64,000 nucleotides of DNA, taken from assembly GCA_040429635.1 (NCBI GenBank), contig CP158972.1, forward strand, positions 2,738,001 through 2,802,000, in the 5' to 3' direction. The stretch comes from Tamlana crocina (GTDB lineage Bacteria; Bacteroidota; Bacteroidia; Flavobacteriales; Flavobacteriaceae). A program made the position numbers and the translations under genes. A model generated the notes under the pieces. It was not told the origin of the DNA. It searched no databases and worked only from the letters and a program-made list of their open reading frames with translations. The first letter of the stretch is position 1, and every line of letters starts with the position of its first letter. This document shows, piece by piece, positions 10,157 to 21,800 of this stretch.

Positions 10157-11566
10157 TCAACAAATTCTAACCACTCTTAGGTTCAATAAATTCCCTAACT
10201 TCTCAATCTTATTCGCTATGTGCCCTACACCTATGGCACAATGGTGAGAAGGCCCTTGTTTAGACCATTCGTTCATAAATGCTCTAGCACCAATAGAAAA
10301 ACGATAACGGCTGTTGGTATTACCAATATGAAGCACTGGCCCTTCAACAGATTCGCCTTCTGCAACTAACAAAAACACATCGTCTTTACCTTCTACCACA
10401 GATAACAAGGTCACTGGACCATGTTGCACCGTCATTTGAATAGATAAGCCTTTTCCTGGTTTACCATGATAAACAGGAAGCGGAACTAATTGCACTTTTC
10501 CTTCAGCAATGGCAAAATGTGCAGGACCATCGTGTCCTAACATGACGATGTCATCATTAAAATCCATAGCATAGAACTCTGAGAACGAACCGCCAACCCC
10601 AAACGCATCCATAATTTTCATGGCTTGGGCATTTTTAACTTCATATTCACCAGCCACAGGCACATTTTTACCTGTTAGAAGTGTATTTCCTGCGATAACA
10701 GAGGTAACAATATTTTCATATTCGTTGGCTGTTTCGCCTTCATAATAATAGGCCATAGAGCCCAAATTATGGTTTTCAACCAATTTATCTAAAGCTATTG
10801 AAGTTTTTGCAGCACGGACCAATTCGGATTGTTCACAGGCATCAATGACTTCAAAAGTGTTTCTAAATTCAGTGATTTTTTCTTCAACCTCTTGCTCAGT
10901 CACAGCATCGCGGTATTTTTTAACTTCACACATTTCTACAATTTCAATGTGTGTACCAAAAGCTGCAGATTGTTTTGTCAAGTCCGCATACACATCTAAC
11001 ATACCACAGTAATAATGCCCTAAAACACCCAAGCGATTATTAGCCATAACTTTAGCGACTTTGGCAGCATCAATCCAATCTTGAATATCATCCCAAACGG
11101 CTGGTTCGTCTAAATATCCCGTAACAAACTCATAATCTATTCCCGAACGGTTAAATACATTAGCTAATTCTGGCACCGAACATGCCTGACAATGCGCAAG
11201 CCATTCACCTGTCATTACGCCTCGGTCTCCAAGTTTATTAAAACTCTCATAATCAATCGCAGCCACAGGTTGAATATTTAAAATGATAGTTGGACATTTT
11301 AATTTTTGAACTACTGGCAATACAGTTGAGGATAATGCATACGTAGACACGTATAAAAACAAGATATCAACATCTTCCTTTTTTAGAATTTCTGCTTTAT
11401 CTCGTGCTACTTGAGGCGCATCTACCAAACCAACATTTATCACCTCGGCACCAAAGCCTTCCATTTTATCTGCAATTTGCTGCTGATAGCCTTCTAATCG
11501 TTCTAATAAACCTTCAAACTGCGGCCAATACGTATCTAAACCGATACCAAATAATCCTACTTTCAT
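10157..11566 (-). CDS. L-fucose/L-arabinose isomerase-like family protein
   Basis: A 469-residue protein with no signal peptide, so cytoplasmic, unlike its exported neighbours. The N-terminal Rossmann-like part (MKVGLFGIGLDTYWPQF) and the C-terminal part with metal-binding-type acidic and His residues (GEYEVKNAQAMKIMDAFG, GPAHFAIAEG, GPSHHCAIGVGH) match the L-fucose/L-arabinose isomerase fold family. In a rhamnose-rich locus the best guess is aldose-ketose isomerisation of a released deoxy-sugar, but many members of this subfamily are uncharacterised and no kinase or aldolase is encoded nearby. The gene is 10 bases downstream of a GH78 gene, thus last in the 22117-to-10157 operon. Confidence 0.75.
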   Translation of the reverse strand: MKVGLFGIGLDTYWPQFEGLLERLEGYQQQIADKMEGFGAEVINVGLVDAPQVARDKAEILKKEDVDILFLYVSTYALSSTVLPVVQKLKCPTIILNIQPVAAIDYESFNKLGDRGVMTGEWLAHCQACSVPELANVFNRSGIDYEFVTGYLDEPAVWDDIQDWIDAAKVAKVMANNRLGVLGHYYCGMLDVYADLTKQSAAFGTHIEIVEMCEVKKYRDAVTEQEVEEKITEFRNTFEVIDACEQSELVRAAKTSIALDKLVENHNLGSMAYYYEGETANEYENIVTSVIAGNTLLTGKNVPVAGEYEVKNAQAMKIMDAFGVGGSFSEFYAMDFNDDIVMLGHDGPAHFAIAEGKVQLVPLPVYHGKPGKGLSIQMTVQHGPVTLLSVVEGKDDVFLLVAEGESVEGPVLHIGNTNSRYRFSIGARAFMNEWSKQGPSHHCAIGVGHIANKIEKLGNLLNLRVVRIC

Positions 11567-11576
11567 CTGTTACTAT

Positions 11577-14500
11577 TTATTTAAAAATTTTAATTTCTTT
11601 AATTGAGGGGGCTTTATCTGCTGCTTCAATAAATACCCTACACTTATTGGAAGTTACCTCATCAAAAACATGCTCTTTATTCGCTCCACATTTAGAGCCG
11701 TTAGTCAAAATAACCCATTCATCATTTTGAAAATATTCAATGGTATATTTTGAAATATTATGTCCGTATTCATCAATGAGCACTTTGCTAAATGTTTGAG
11801 ACTTTACCCATTCTATCTCTAAATATTGGTTTGTATTACCATTGGCGAGCCATCTAGTTTCTTCATTGTCATCATTAGCTTTGAAGGCTTCAAAACCAGG
11901 TAATTTTTCGGTTTCAATAAACATGGATGAGGCATTCATTCTTGCAATTGATGCTAAGTTGCTGGGTGAATGTATCGGGTCTGGAAATTCTGTTTTTGGT
12001 AAGGTATTCACTTTAAAATCATAAATTCCAGAGGCTACATTGTATATGATGTAATTACCAACAGCTTTGTTTTTTTCTGAACCAACATATTCAATGCCTT
12101 CAGATTTTTCAGCTAGTTGTTCACCTTCATAAATATCATTTTTATCATTTGCTGGTAAATAGACTTTAGCCGAAGTATTTGCTGGAATTTCAATATGAAA
12201 TGAAGCATCGTTATCCTGTTTTTCCCAATTTACTACCACATTACCATACATAGATTTATATTCAGTATTTGCAAATTTTAAATCGCCAACAATTACAGGT
12301 TTAATGAGCATATGTTGCATGCCTGGTTGTTCTGGATTGGGACGAATGCCACCAAAACCTTTGATAAAATAACCACCAATACCGGTATAACAGGTATGTA
12401 TTTGACTATTACCAACAGCAGACCAACGCTCTGGCCATGTGGTATGTCCTTGCTCTAAAAAGTAACCATAACTTGGGTGATGTTTGTCTTTTAACAACTC
12501 GTAAATCAAATCCATACGTTCTCCCGATTCAATAAAATAACGCGTGTAAAGCGCCTGTCCTGAACTTCCTGTATCGTAGTATGGAAAATCGTATAACACA
12601 TTATTTTCCAATTGGGAGGTTACTTTTTCGATTTCTTCTTCAGGAGTTACCCCTGTTAATAATGCGAACGCTTGGTTAACTTGTTGCCCATTACCATACC
12701 TACCAGTTGTTTCATCATAGTATAACCCATGGGTTGCTAGTTGTTGCACTTTTAACCTGTCTTGGTACATTTTAGCATCATCATCTTTTCCTAACGCCTT
12801 GGCAATTTTTACTGCATTATCGAGCATGAAAGCATAGAGAGTGTTATTAAAATGAAGCGCTTCTGGTGAATTACTACTAGTCCAAAAATTGCCTCGTGGT
12901 GTACACCAATCACCAAGGCCAGGAAACTCCCTTGCCCCTTGTTTGCCAGCTTTTAACGGTCCATTAGATTCGTAGTTTGAATGCTCATATAACCAATGCA
13001 TCCATTTTTGCATGGATTCATAATTATCTTCTAGTACCTTTTTATCACCCAACATACGATAGGTCTCCCAAACAGTTAAAGGACTATTAGCTTTCCACAT
13101 TAAAAATGGACGGTCTTCCTCATTAATTACAGCACGTATTTTCCCATCGGCAAGTTGCGCATCTCTGGTATATTGTAAATATTGGTCCATGTAAGCGCCA
13201 CTTTCAAAATTAGGTAAAGCGTCACCATACATTGCAGCTACCGTTACTTCTCCCCAACCACGACGTTCGCGATGTGGACAATCAACCAAAATACCATCCA
13301 TTGTATTTGCTAAATACGTATCGAGATTTACTTTGTAAATTCGATTCAACAACGAATCGGAAGATTTAAATTGGCTTATTTGCTTTCTATCATTAGTTAC
13401 CACATAACCTTTTGCGTGATACACCCTTGGCTCATACTTTAAACCATAAACCGTAATATACCGACCTCCGGCTACGTTAAAACGATTGGTAAATGTGCCC
13501 TTTCCAGACTTTCCAAAAATGTATTTACTTTTTTGCTTCCAATTCATCACCACCTCTTTTTGGTCACTTATTTCAAAAAGTATGGAATCGCCTTCCACTC
13601 CATTTTGTAACTTCATTTCGAAAAATCCAGTGTAATTTCTCCCCATATCTATTCGATAGGTCCCGTCTTTGTTTCTTCTAATAGCGATTGGCTTTATTTC
13701 TTCAAATTTAACTTGAGGTTCTACTATTTGCGTGCTTAACTCAGCTTTAATTGGACTATACAAAGCACGTACTTCCCTATTTTTTCTACTATTCAAAGCA
13801 AAACTAATATTATTCCCTTCTGGAATTTTAGCGTTCAGTTCTTCGTGATTATAAACGGTTGCATTTATCCAATCCGTATCGTCATACTCAGCAGTGTTCC
13901 AATCGTCTTCTCGTTTTCTATCATCAATAGTTTCTCCTCCAAAACGTAGAATATCCCAATCACCATAATATTCAGAATGGCTTTTTTTAGTTTTCCATGA
14001 GGTATCTGTTTTTAGAGTGATATTCTGGTCTCCAACAACAATTTCAGCTTGAGCCTTAAAAACAAAAGGAATGCTTCGGTATTCCCTAATGCGTCGCCAT
14101 CTTGACCAACCCGCAGCATGCCATATAGCAATGACGTTATCGCCTTTTTGTAATTTATCTGACACATCATAAGTTAGGTACGGAATCCTTTTTTTCATGT
14201 ATGAAGACACCGGATTCAACACATTATCCGTGATTTTTTCACCGTTAACATACAATTCGTGATAACCGAAAGAGCCCACAAACACAAATGCTGAGGAAGG
14301 AGCATCCTTTAATTCAAAATTCTTTCTGTACCAATTATGGTCTGTCTTTTCTTGGTCTGGTTTCATAATCCAGTCCCCTTTCCAGTCAGATTGGTTTAAT
14401 AAGCCCATTGAAAATGTAGCGGGTTCGCTCCAGTTTGAAGCGACTTCATCTTTATCCCAAATTTTTACCTTCCAGAAGTATTGTTTCGCCGATTCTAATG

Positions 14501-14825
14501 CTTTTCCTTGATAATTGGCATTTACTGATTGGTTGGTTTCTACTTTTCCAGAATCCCAAACATCAGCATTATTGCTTTCCAAATGTTCTAAAGTACTTGA
14601 CACTAATATTTGATAAGCAGTTTGTTTTTGTCCTCTTGTTTGTAAATCCTCTAGTAATTTCCAGCTTAACCTTGGTGAGGCATTATCAATTCCTAAAGGG
14701 TTCGATTTATATTCACATTTCAGCTCCGTTACCTTTACTTCGGAAGGTTTGGTTTTACAACAATTTAACAGACTAATAACCAATGTTATGAATAAACATG
14801 TTCCAAAATTCCTTAGATACTTCAT
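11577..14825 (-). CDS. Alpha-L-rhamnosidase, GH78, with C-terminal discoidin-like domain
   Basis: A 1082-residue lipoprotein-type GH78. The N-terminal hydrophobic stretch ends in a lipobox (LLNC, Cys22). A fibronectin-like domain follows (about 30-145, starting CEYKSNPLGIDNASPRLSW), then rhamnosidase N domains, the catalytic barrel with DCPHRE at 515-520, and WPERWSAVGNSQIH plus GGYFIKGFGGIRP typical of the second catalytic stretch. The last 130 residues form an F5/8 type C (discoidin) domain that could bind glycan. It is clearly paralogous over its full length to the gene at 18857-22117. It lies 17 bases below GH78 14843 and 10 bases above the isomerase-like gene. Confidence 0.93.
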   Translation of the reverse strand: MKYLRNFGTCLFITLVISLLNCCKTKPSEVKVTELKCEYKSNPLGIDNASPRLSWKLLEDLQTRGQKQTAYQILVSSTLEHLESNNADVWDSGKVETNQSVNANYQGKALESAKQYFWKVKIWDKDEVASNWSEPATFSMGLLNQSDWKGDWIMKPDQEKTDHNWYRKNFELKDAPSSAFVFVGSFGYHELYVNGEKITDNVLNPVSSYMKKRIPYLTYDVSDKLQKGDNVIAIWHAAGWSRWRRIREYRSIPFVFKAQAEIVVGDQNITLKTDTSWKTKKSHSEYYGDWDILRFGGETIDDRKREDDWNTAEYDDTDWINATVYNHEELNAKIPEGNNISFALNSRKNREVRALYSPIKAELSTQIVEPQVKFEEIKPIAIRRNKDGTYRIDMGRNYTGFFEMKLQNGVEGDSILFEISDQKEVVMNWKQKSKYIFGKSGKGTFTNRFNVAGGRYITVYGLKYEPRVYHAKGYVVTNDRKQISQFKSSDSLLNRIYKVNLDTYLANTMDGILVDCPHRERRGWGEVTVAAMYGDALPNFESGAYMDQYLQYTRDAQLADGKIRAVINEEDRPFLMWKANSPLTVWETYRMLGDKKVLEDNYESMQKWMHWLYEHSNYESNGPLKAGKQGAREFPGLGDWCTPRGNFWTSSNSPEALHFNNTLYAFMLDNAVKIAKALGKDDDAKMYQDRLKVQQLATHGLYYDETTGRYGNGQQVNQAFALLTGVTPEEEIEKVTSQLENNVLYDFPYYDTGSSGQALYTRYFIESGERMDLIYELLKDKHHPSYGYFLEQGHTTWPERWSAVGNSQIHTCYTGIGGYFIKGFGGIRPNPEQPGMQHMLIKPVIVGDLKFANTEYKSMYGNVVVNWEKQDNDASFHIEIPANTSAKVYLPANDKNDIYEGEQLAEKSEGIEYVGSEKNKAVGNYIIYNVASGIYDFKVNTLPKTEFPDPIHSPSNLASIARMNASSMFIETEKLPGFEAFKANDDNEETRWLANGNTNQYLEIEWVKSQTFSKVLIDEYGHNISKYTIEYFQNDEWVILTNGSKCGANKEHVFDEVTSNKCRVFIEAADKAPSIKEIKIFK

Positions 14826-14842
14826 TTTAAAACTTTGTTTTT

Positions 14843-17368
14843 TTATTTTGAGTCTGATATTAGTATGATATGTTTGCCTGATGACAATTGAAAATCATTG
14901 GCAACAACTGATGTATTATTTAATTTGATTAGTTCTTTTGGATAGTTTGGCAACTGAACATGAGCTTCAGAATTCTCAGGTACTGAAATGGTCCAAACTA
15001 TTTCTTTACCCTCTTTTTTCCAAGAACTTTCTATCATACCCTGTGGTGATTTATGAGTTACTTCTACCCAATCTACACCTTCAAGAAACGTTGGTTTTAA
15101 ATAGAACTGTTTAAACCCAGGATAATCTGCATTAGGTCTGATACCACCTAAACTTTCATGAAAAGCTGCTGCAAAACCACTTTGCATTGGGTGGTTAAAC
15201 GAATGTCGATAATACCGCTCCGTTTTATCCCAATTGCTAACACCCTCTGGCCATACGGTTAAATCGTGCTCCTCGGTCATAAATCCCAAACTCGGATAAT
15301 CGGTAATACTCCATAAGTGCTTTGTCACAGCATCATGCCCGTAATCGTTCAATACGCTGTATAACGGACGATGCCCAAAAATACCTGTACTGTAATGTCC
15401 ATTTTTATCTTTCATGATAAGGCTTGCCAAATTATCGGCAACCAACTGCTCCAAACCTTCAGGAACCAAACCAGAATACAATGCAAATGCATTACCCGTT
15501 TGGGAACGATATGACTTCGTTTCTGCATTAAAAAAAGTTTGATTAAAAGCGATTTTTACCATTTTCGCTTTTTCAGCATAACTATTGGCAGCTTCTTTTT
15601 TATCCAACACTAATGCCATTTTTTCCATAGATATTAAAGATTGATAATACAAAGCTGTTGACGTTAATGCCGGTGCTGTATCCATTTCTGGGTTACCTCC
15701 AGGAGGGCACCAATCTCCAAATCCGCCATTAATAATCCCATCTTCTTGTACCTTTTCGTCTAGGTAAGCCATCCAGCCTTCCATCATATCCCAAGCGCCT
15801 TCAATGATGGCTGTATCTCCATAGTATACGTACGAAAACCATGGAACCATAATTGTGGCTGCTCCCCAATCCGGTCGCGCTTGTAAACAGAGGCGTTTTC
15901 CAACGGAAATATTAGACGGCGCTCGCAAATCATAAGGAAAGGGGTCTTTAAAATGTGCTTTAGACACACCCAAAACTGTTTCCATATCTGAAGATGTTTT
16001 TTGCCACAAGCGTTTTAAATCAAAATTAAAACTAGCGGCTTCAGCCACCACATAAGCATCTCCCATCCACGCACAACGTTCTCGGTGCGGACAATCACTT
16101 AATAATCCTTGAATATTGTCTTCGATAGTCCACATAGACACCTCATAAAACTTATTTATTAGTGGGTCTGAACATTTAAAAGTCCCTATACGTTCTGCAT
16201 CTGTTCGAACCAACCAACCTGTAAATTGACTTAAATCTGGTTCTTTACTTAAGCCTTCAATTTGAACATATCGAAAGGCATGATAGGTAAAACGGGGTTC
16301 CCAAGTTTCAGTCCCATTGCCCTTACAGATATATACATCGGTTTGGGTATTTCCAGTTACGTGAATTCCAGTAGATGCAGGGTCTATATTTTGTTTATCG
16401 GGCATGAGATGTTCAGCAAAACGCATTTTTACAACAGTACCTGCTTTTTCTTTTACAGAAATTGCCAACCAACCCGTCATGTTTTGTCCCATGTCTAAAA
16501 TCCAACCATTTTCTGCTTTCCATACAGCTATAGGTTTAACTGTTCTAATCTTTCGCATGGGCTCTAAATCCTGCTCCAATAAATTATGCGTTGGTGCTTT
16601 CATTATTTCTGAAGTTTCCCATGAGGTATCATCAAAATTAAAGGTGCTCCAATCGTTCAAATCAGCTCGTGCATCATAAGTTTCACCTAAGTAAATATTA
16701 TCAAAAAGTATAGGGCTACTATGTGCTTTCCAACTTTCATCGGTAATAATTTGTTCTTTAGTCCCGTCTTTGTAGAGGATATTTAATACCATAATTGCAC
16801 GTGGTTTTCCATAAGCTAGCCCTGGCCAAAACGCCATATTTTGACCATAAAACCCATTACCCAACATTACCCCTAAACCGTTGTTTTTACTAATCGCTTC
16901 TGTAATATCATGACGCACATAAAAAGCCCGCTTATCGTATGAGGTTTGGGCAGGGTCGAGCACACGATCGCCTACTTTTTTACCATTTAAATACAGCTCA
17001 TAAAGTCCTAATCCACAAATGGCTACTTCTGCTGATGCTACTTCTTTAGTTACTGAAAATGATTTTCTTAGAAGCACAGAAGGATGGGTTTTGCGTCTGG
17101 TTACTTTCAAATCTTCTTCCGTGGGCTCCCAAGTATTAATATTCATAGGTGGCTGGTTACTTACTAAATCTCTAGCTGCCCATTCTTCAGGACGATGGTC
17201 TTTGGTATAGCCAATCCATTTGGCGCTGCCCCAATTTACAGTATCGGCAATTACGTTCCCTTTCTCGTCAGAATCACTTCTGAATAGATTTTTGTTGGCA
17301 TTTACGCAAAGGAAAAACACGGTAAACACTAAAAAAAGTAGTGTTGCTTTCTTTTTATGTTGCATCAT
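14843..17368 (-). CDS. Alpha-L-rhamnosidase, GH78
   Basis: An 841-residue GH78 enzyme with an N-terminal signal segment (about 8-25). It has the N-terminal carbohydrate-binding beta-sandwich (VNWGSAKWIGY, then LYELYLNGKKVGD), the catalytic barrel with DCPHRE at 425-430 followed by RCAWMGD, and the second catalytic region LTVWPEG...RHSFNHPMQSGF. All key residues of the family appear present. It differs from its two flanking paralogues in lacking the N-terminal fibronectin-like and C-terminal discoidin domains, so it likely handles a different linkage or chain length. It sits between a sulfatase (28 bases upstream) and a GH78. Confidence 0.93.
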   Translation of the reverse strand: MMQHKKKATLLFLVFTVFFLCVNANKNLFRSDSDEKGNVIADTVNWGSAKWIGYTKDHRPEEWAARDLVSNQPPMNINTWEPTEEDLKVTRRKTHPSVLLRKSFSVTKEVASAEVAICGLGLYELYLNGKKVGDRVLDPAQTSYDKRAFYVRHDITEAISKNNGLGVMLGNGFYGQNMAFWPGLAYGKPRAIMVLNILYKDGTKEQIITDESWKAHSSPILFDNIYLGETYDARADLNDWSTFNFDDTSWETSEIMKAPTHNLLEQDLEPMRKIRTVKPIAVWKAENGWILDMGQNMTGWLAISVKEKAGTVVKMRFAEHLMPDKQNIDPASTGIHVTGNTQTDVYICKGNGTETWEPRFTYHAFRYVQIEGLSKEPDLSQFTGWLVRTDAERIGTFKCSDPLINKFYEVSMWTIEDNIQGLLSDCPHRERCAWMGDAYVVAEAASFNFDLKRLWQKTSSDMETVLGVSKAHFKDPFPYDLRAPSNISVGKRLCLQARPDWGAATIMVPWFSYVYYGDTAIIEGAWDMMEGWMAYLDEKVQEDGIINGGFGDWCPPGGNPEMDTAPALTSTALYYQSLISMEKMALVLDKKEAANSYAEKAKMVKIAFNQTFFNAETKSYRSQTGNAFALYSGLVPEGLEQLVADNLASLIMKDKNGHYSTGIFGHRPLYSVLNDYGHDAVTKHLWSITDYPSLGFMTEEHDLTVWPEGVSNWDKTERYYRHSFNHPMQSGFAAAFHESLGGIRPNADYPGFKQFYLKPTFLEGVDWVEVTHKSPQGMIESSWKKEGKEIVWTISVPENSEAHVQLPNYPKELIKLNNTSVVANDFQLSSGKHIILISDSK

Positions 17369-17396
17369 AGTTTAACTAAATAATATGAATTTATTA

Positions 17397-18842
17397 TTAA
17401 TTTATTGGCTTTGGAGACTGAACAATTGTTTCTCCTTTGTATGGTATTTCATCTTTGTCTCCCAGTACATAACCCCATTTTTCAATATAATGTGCAGGTG
17501 CTTCAAAAGTATCTCCAATCTTCTCCAGATGCTCTTGCAATTTCTTTTCTAATGTATTGCTTATGTCTTCAAATTCTATATTACCGATAAGGTTATTCAT
17601 TTCATAAGGGTCGTCTATAATATCAAAAAGCAAACGTGTGCCATCTACCAAACGTGTATATGAATAACGGTCTGTTCTAATGGCACGATAGGCGTCTCCT
17701 TGCCCTACAATTGGCGCCACGGACATGTAAAGAGAAGAGCGTCCTTCAATTTCACTACCTTCTTTAAGCATAGCGGAAACATCTTCTCCTTCGATGGTTT
17801 TTGGAATGCTTATACCAGAAAGCCCTAATAGGGTTGGTAAAATATCCGGGGTATTAATAGGTGTTTTTACTTGTCTTGATGTATGCTCCTTCAAACCTGG
17901 ATAATACATTAAAAAAGGTACTCTGGCAGATTCATCCCAATGTACTTGTTTCCATACTACTGGTAAACTATGAGAGCGAATCATTCCACCATGGTCTGAG
18001 GTAAATACCAGAATAGTGTTATCTTCTATACCTGCTGCCTTTATAGTTTGGATTAATTCTCCTACACTGCTGTCTACAGCCGAACCAAGCGCATAATAAT
18101 TTTGCAATGCTGCACGTGCTTCATCATGATATTCCTCAGGCACATTGGGTAATAACTCAATATCACCTAACGGATACATGTCTCTATATTCTTTTGGTGC
18201 CGGTGGAGAAGCAGGATGCGGAGGCCCATAAGACAGCATTAAAACAAAAGGGTTGTCATCTTTCGCATGTTCTTGGATGTAATTTTGCGCATCTGCAGTT
18301 TGTGCAAACACATCAAAGCCTTCCCAATATTGTATTTCGTTTGAATTCCCTGTGTAGTAATGTGAACGAGGGTTATGGTGGTCGCATTCTGCACCTTTCC
18401 AATACTCCCAACCTTGACGACGCTCTGGCGGAATATAACCTTTGCGACCATGACCATCTAAATGCCATTTGCCAATATATGCTGTGTTATACCCTGCTTG
18501 TTGATAAATTTCTCCCATACACAATTCATCTGATGGCAAATACAAATCGTTTAAAAACATACCAGTAGATGTTGGATATTTCCCTGTCATTAAAGCCGCT
18601 CTATAAGGAGTACAAACTGGGTCTACAGAAACACAGTTGGTAAAATTAAGACCTGCATCAGCTAACTTGTCGATATTTGGTGTTTTTACTGTTTTATCCC
18701 CACCAAAACCAACTGAAGATGCGCGCCATTGGTCGGCGCACACATATATAATATTTGGTTTTTTTACCGTTTCTTCCTTTTCACAACTTACTAAACCAAC
18801 TAATGTGAAAAGCGTTATTATCAATCTGTATTTTAAACTCAT
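17397..18842 (-). CDS. Sulfatase (S1 family) lipoprotein
   Basis: A 481-residue sulfatase with a lipobox (VGLVSC, Cys20) suggesting membrane anchoring. The formylglycine motif CTPYR is at 77-81; metal-binding residues include Asp37 in CADQWR and the TSDHGG segment in the second half. The fold is complete from the N-terminal NIIYVCAD strand to the C-terminal subdomain. Placed between two rhamnosidases, it probably strips sulfate from rhamnose-containing oligosaccharides so that the GH78 enzymes can act. Regiospecificity cannot be read from the sequence. Spacing to neighbours is 28 and 14 bases, so it is co-transcribed. Confidence 0.93.
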   Translation of the reverse strand: MSLKYRLIITLFTLVGLVSCEKEETVKKPNIIYVCADQWRASSVGFGGDKTVKTPNIDKLADAGLNFTNCVSVDPVCTPYRAALMTGKYPTSTGMFLNDLYLPSDELCMGEIYQQAGYNTAYIGKWHLDGHGRKGYIPPERRQGWEYWKGAECDHHNPRSHYYTGNSNEIQYWEGFDVFAQTADAQNYIQEHAKDDNPFVLMLSYGPPHPASPPAPKEYRDMYPLGDIELLPNVPEEYHDEARAALQNYYALGSAVDSSVGELIQTIKAAGIEDNTILVFTSDHGGMIRSHSLPVVWKQVHWDESARVPFLMYYPGLKEHTSRQVKTPINTPDILPTLLGLSGISIPKTIEGEDVSAMLKEGSEIEGRSSLYMSVAPIVGQGDAYRAIRTDRYSYTRLVDGTRLLFDIIDDPYEMNNLIGNIEFEDISNTLEKKLQEHLEKIGDTFEAPAHYIEKWGYVLGDKDEIPYKGETIVQSPKPIN

Positions 18843-18856
18843 CGTATCTTTTTAAA

Positions 18857-21800
18857 TTATTTTATTGTATTGAAAACCTGAATTTCTGAAATCCCCACTT
18901 TGGTTTTAGCTTGGTTTATAAAAAGTCGGCATTTATTTGACGTTACCTCATCAAACTCATGTACTTTATTTGCTCCACATAAAGTCCCATTGGTAATACC
19001 TTTCCATTGCGAACCATCCCAAAATTGTAACTGATAGTTTGTAATGTTTAATCCGTTCTCGCTAACTACAATTTTATTAAAGGTCTGTGGTTTAAACCAC
19101 TCTACTTCCAGCCATTCGTTGGTTGTAGAAGCAGATTTCCAGTATGTTTCTAGGCTTTCATCGTTTGCTCTAAACGCCTCAAAAAGCGGTAATTTTTCAG
19201 AATCAATTGTCATTGAAGACGCATTCATTCGTCCTATTAATGCTAAATTATCAGGTTTGTTTAGAGGGTCTGGGTAAATTACTTTTGGCAACTCAGTTAC
19301 TTTGAAATCATAAACACCCGATTCAACTTCAAAAATCGCATAATTTCCAACCGCATTACTTTTCTCGGTCCCCATATACTTTATGCCTTTCGATTTTTCA
19401 GCGATGGTTCCACCCTCTAAGACATCTTCTTTTTGGTTTGCCGGAATGTAAATTTTTGCAGATGTATTGACTGGAATTTCAATATGAAAGGCTGCACCTT
19501 CAGCACTTTTATTCCAATTAGAAACAATGGTACCATACATGGATTTGTAGCTAGTGTTTGCAAAAGACAAATCGTCCACAGGAGCCGGTTTAACCACAAA
19601 TTGTTGCATCCCAGGGTTTTCGGCATCTGGACGAATACCAGCAAAGCCTTTAATAAAATACCCTCCAATGCCAGTATAGCAAGTATGGATTTGACTGTTA
19701 CCAATAGCCGACCAACGCTCTGGCCACACGGTTTTACCTTGTTCCAAAAAGTAGCCGTAACTAGGATGACGTTTGTCTTTTAACAGTTCATAAATTAAAT
19801 CCATACGCTCCCCATGCTCTATAAAATAGCGGGTGTAAAGAGCCTGACCCGAACTACCAGTATCGTAATATGGGAATTTATATAAAACTTGGTCCACCAA
19901 ATTATCGTAAACTTTTTGTTGTTCTGACTCGGGAGTAACGCCTGAAAGTAAAGCGAAAGCCTGATTTACTTGATGCCCTTCACCATATTTCCCAGTTTGG
20001 GCATCGTATATCTTTTGATGTGTTGCTTTTCGCTGTACTTCCAAACGGTCAGAAAACAGTTTTACATCGTCCGTTTTATCTAAAGTCTTGGCTATTTCGA
20101 ATGCTGATTTGAGCATAAAAGCATACACACAATTATTGAAATGTTCTGATTCTGGAGAGTTACTAGACGTCCAAAAATTACCTCGTGGTGTACACCAATC
20201 GCCCAATCCTGGGAATTCTAAAGTACCTCGTTCACCAATTCTTAAAGCATCTTGGGTATCAAAATTAGAATGTTCATATAACCAGTGCATCCATTTTTTT
20301 AATGTTGGGTAGTGATTTTCCAATAGTTGCTTATCGCCCAACATACGGTAGGTTTCCCAAATGGTTATTGGGCTGTTGGCCATCCACATTAAAAACTCAA
20401 AATCGTCGCCATTTATAACTGCTCTCATTTTACCGTCTTCGGCCTGAGTATCTTGCATCAATTGCGCATATTGCATCATGTAGGCGCCACTTTCAAAATT
20501 AGGTAGAGCGTCACCGTACATAGCGGCAACGGTCACTTCTCCCCAACCTCGTCGTTCGCGGTGTGGGCAATCTACCAAAATACCATCTATCGTATTAGCG
20601 ATGTAGGTATTCAGATTCACTTGGTAAATCTTATTTAGTAACTCGCTTGAGCTTTCAAACTGACTTATTTGTTTGCGATTATTGGTAATAACATAGCCTT
20701 TAATATCTTTTAATTCTGGTTTATAATTAATACCATAAATGGTTACAAAACGTCCTCCCGCCAAATTGAATCGATTGGTAAAATGGCCTTTGCCGGTTTT
20801 ATCATAAATATATTTACTGCGCTGTTCCCATGATGTGGACACCTCTTTATGGTCGGCAATTTCAAAAGTAACGGTATCGCCCGCTTTACCATTATAAAGG
20901 TTCATTTCGAAATAACCGGTGTAGTTTTCGCCCATATCAATCACATAATTGCCTTCTTCATTTTTAGCGACTCCAATAGGTTTTACTTCCTTAAACTTCA
21001 CTTGTGGCTCTACCATTTGTGCACTTAAGGTCGCTGTAATTTTACTTGTAGGCGGATTAGCATCTGTGCTTGGTGCTCTTATAGCCCCTTTTGGCCCTAA
21101 ATTAATATCAGCTAATGCAACATCCTGCATTTCTGTTTCATCAAAAACAACGGCATTTGCCCAATTACTATCATCGTATTCAGCAGTATTCCAATCGTCT
21201 TCACGTAAACGTTCATCAATAATTTCACCGCCAAAATCTAATATATCCCATGAACTATTGTAAGAACTGTAGCTTTTTTTGCATTTCCATGAGGCATCTG
21301 AAACTATGGTCATCCTGTCTTCACCTAAATCAATATTAGCCTGAGCTTTAAATACAAAAGGCGGATCGAAATAATCTTTTACACGTCCCCATCTTGCCCA
21401 ACCTGCCGCATGCCAAATTCCGATGACGTTATCACCTTTCTTTAAATAATCCTTAATATCATAAGTTAGATACGGTAAGCGTTTTTTGAAAAAGGAATTT
21501 ACTGGATTCATCACCTCATCACCCACTTTCTTTCCATTCACGTACAATTCATGATATCCAAAAGACGCTATATAAATAAATGCAGATTGCGGTGTTTTAT
21601 CTAAAGACACATTTTTTCTATACCAATTATGGTCTTTTTTGTTTTGGTCTTTTTTATAAATCCATTCGCCTTTCCAATCTTCTGGGTTCAATAATCCCAT
21701 TGAAAAATGAGTTATCTCGCTCCAATTAGACTCGAAACCATTCGCATCCCAAATCTTCACCTTCCAGAAATAGTGCTTTCCTGATTCTAAAGTATTTCCA

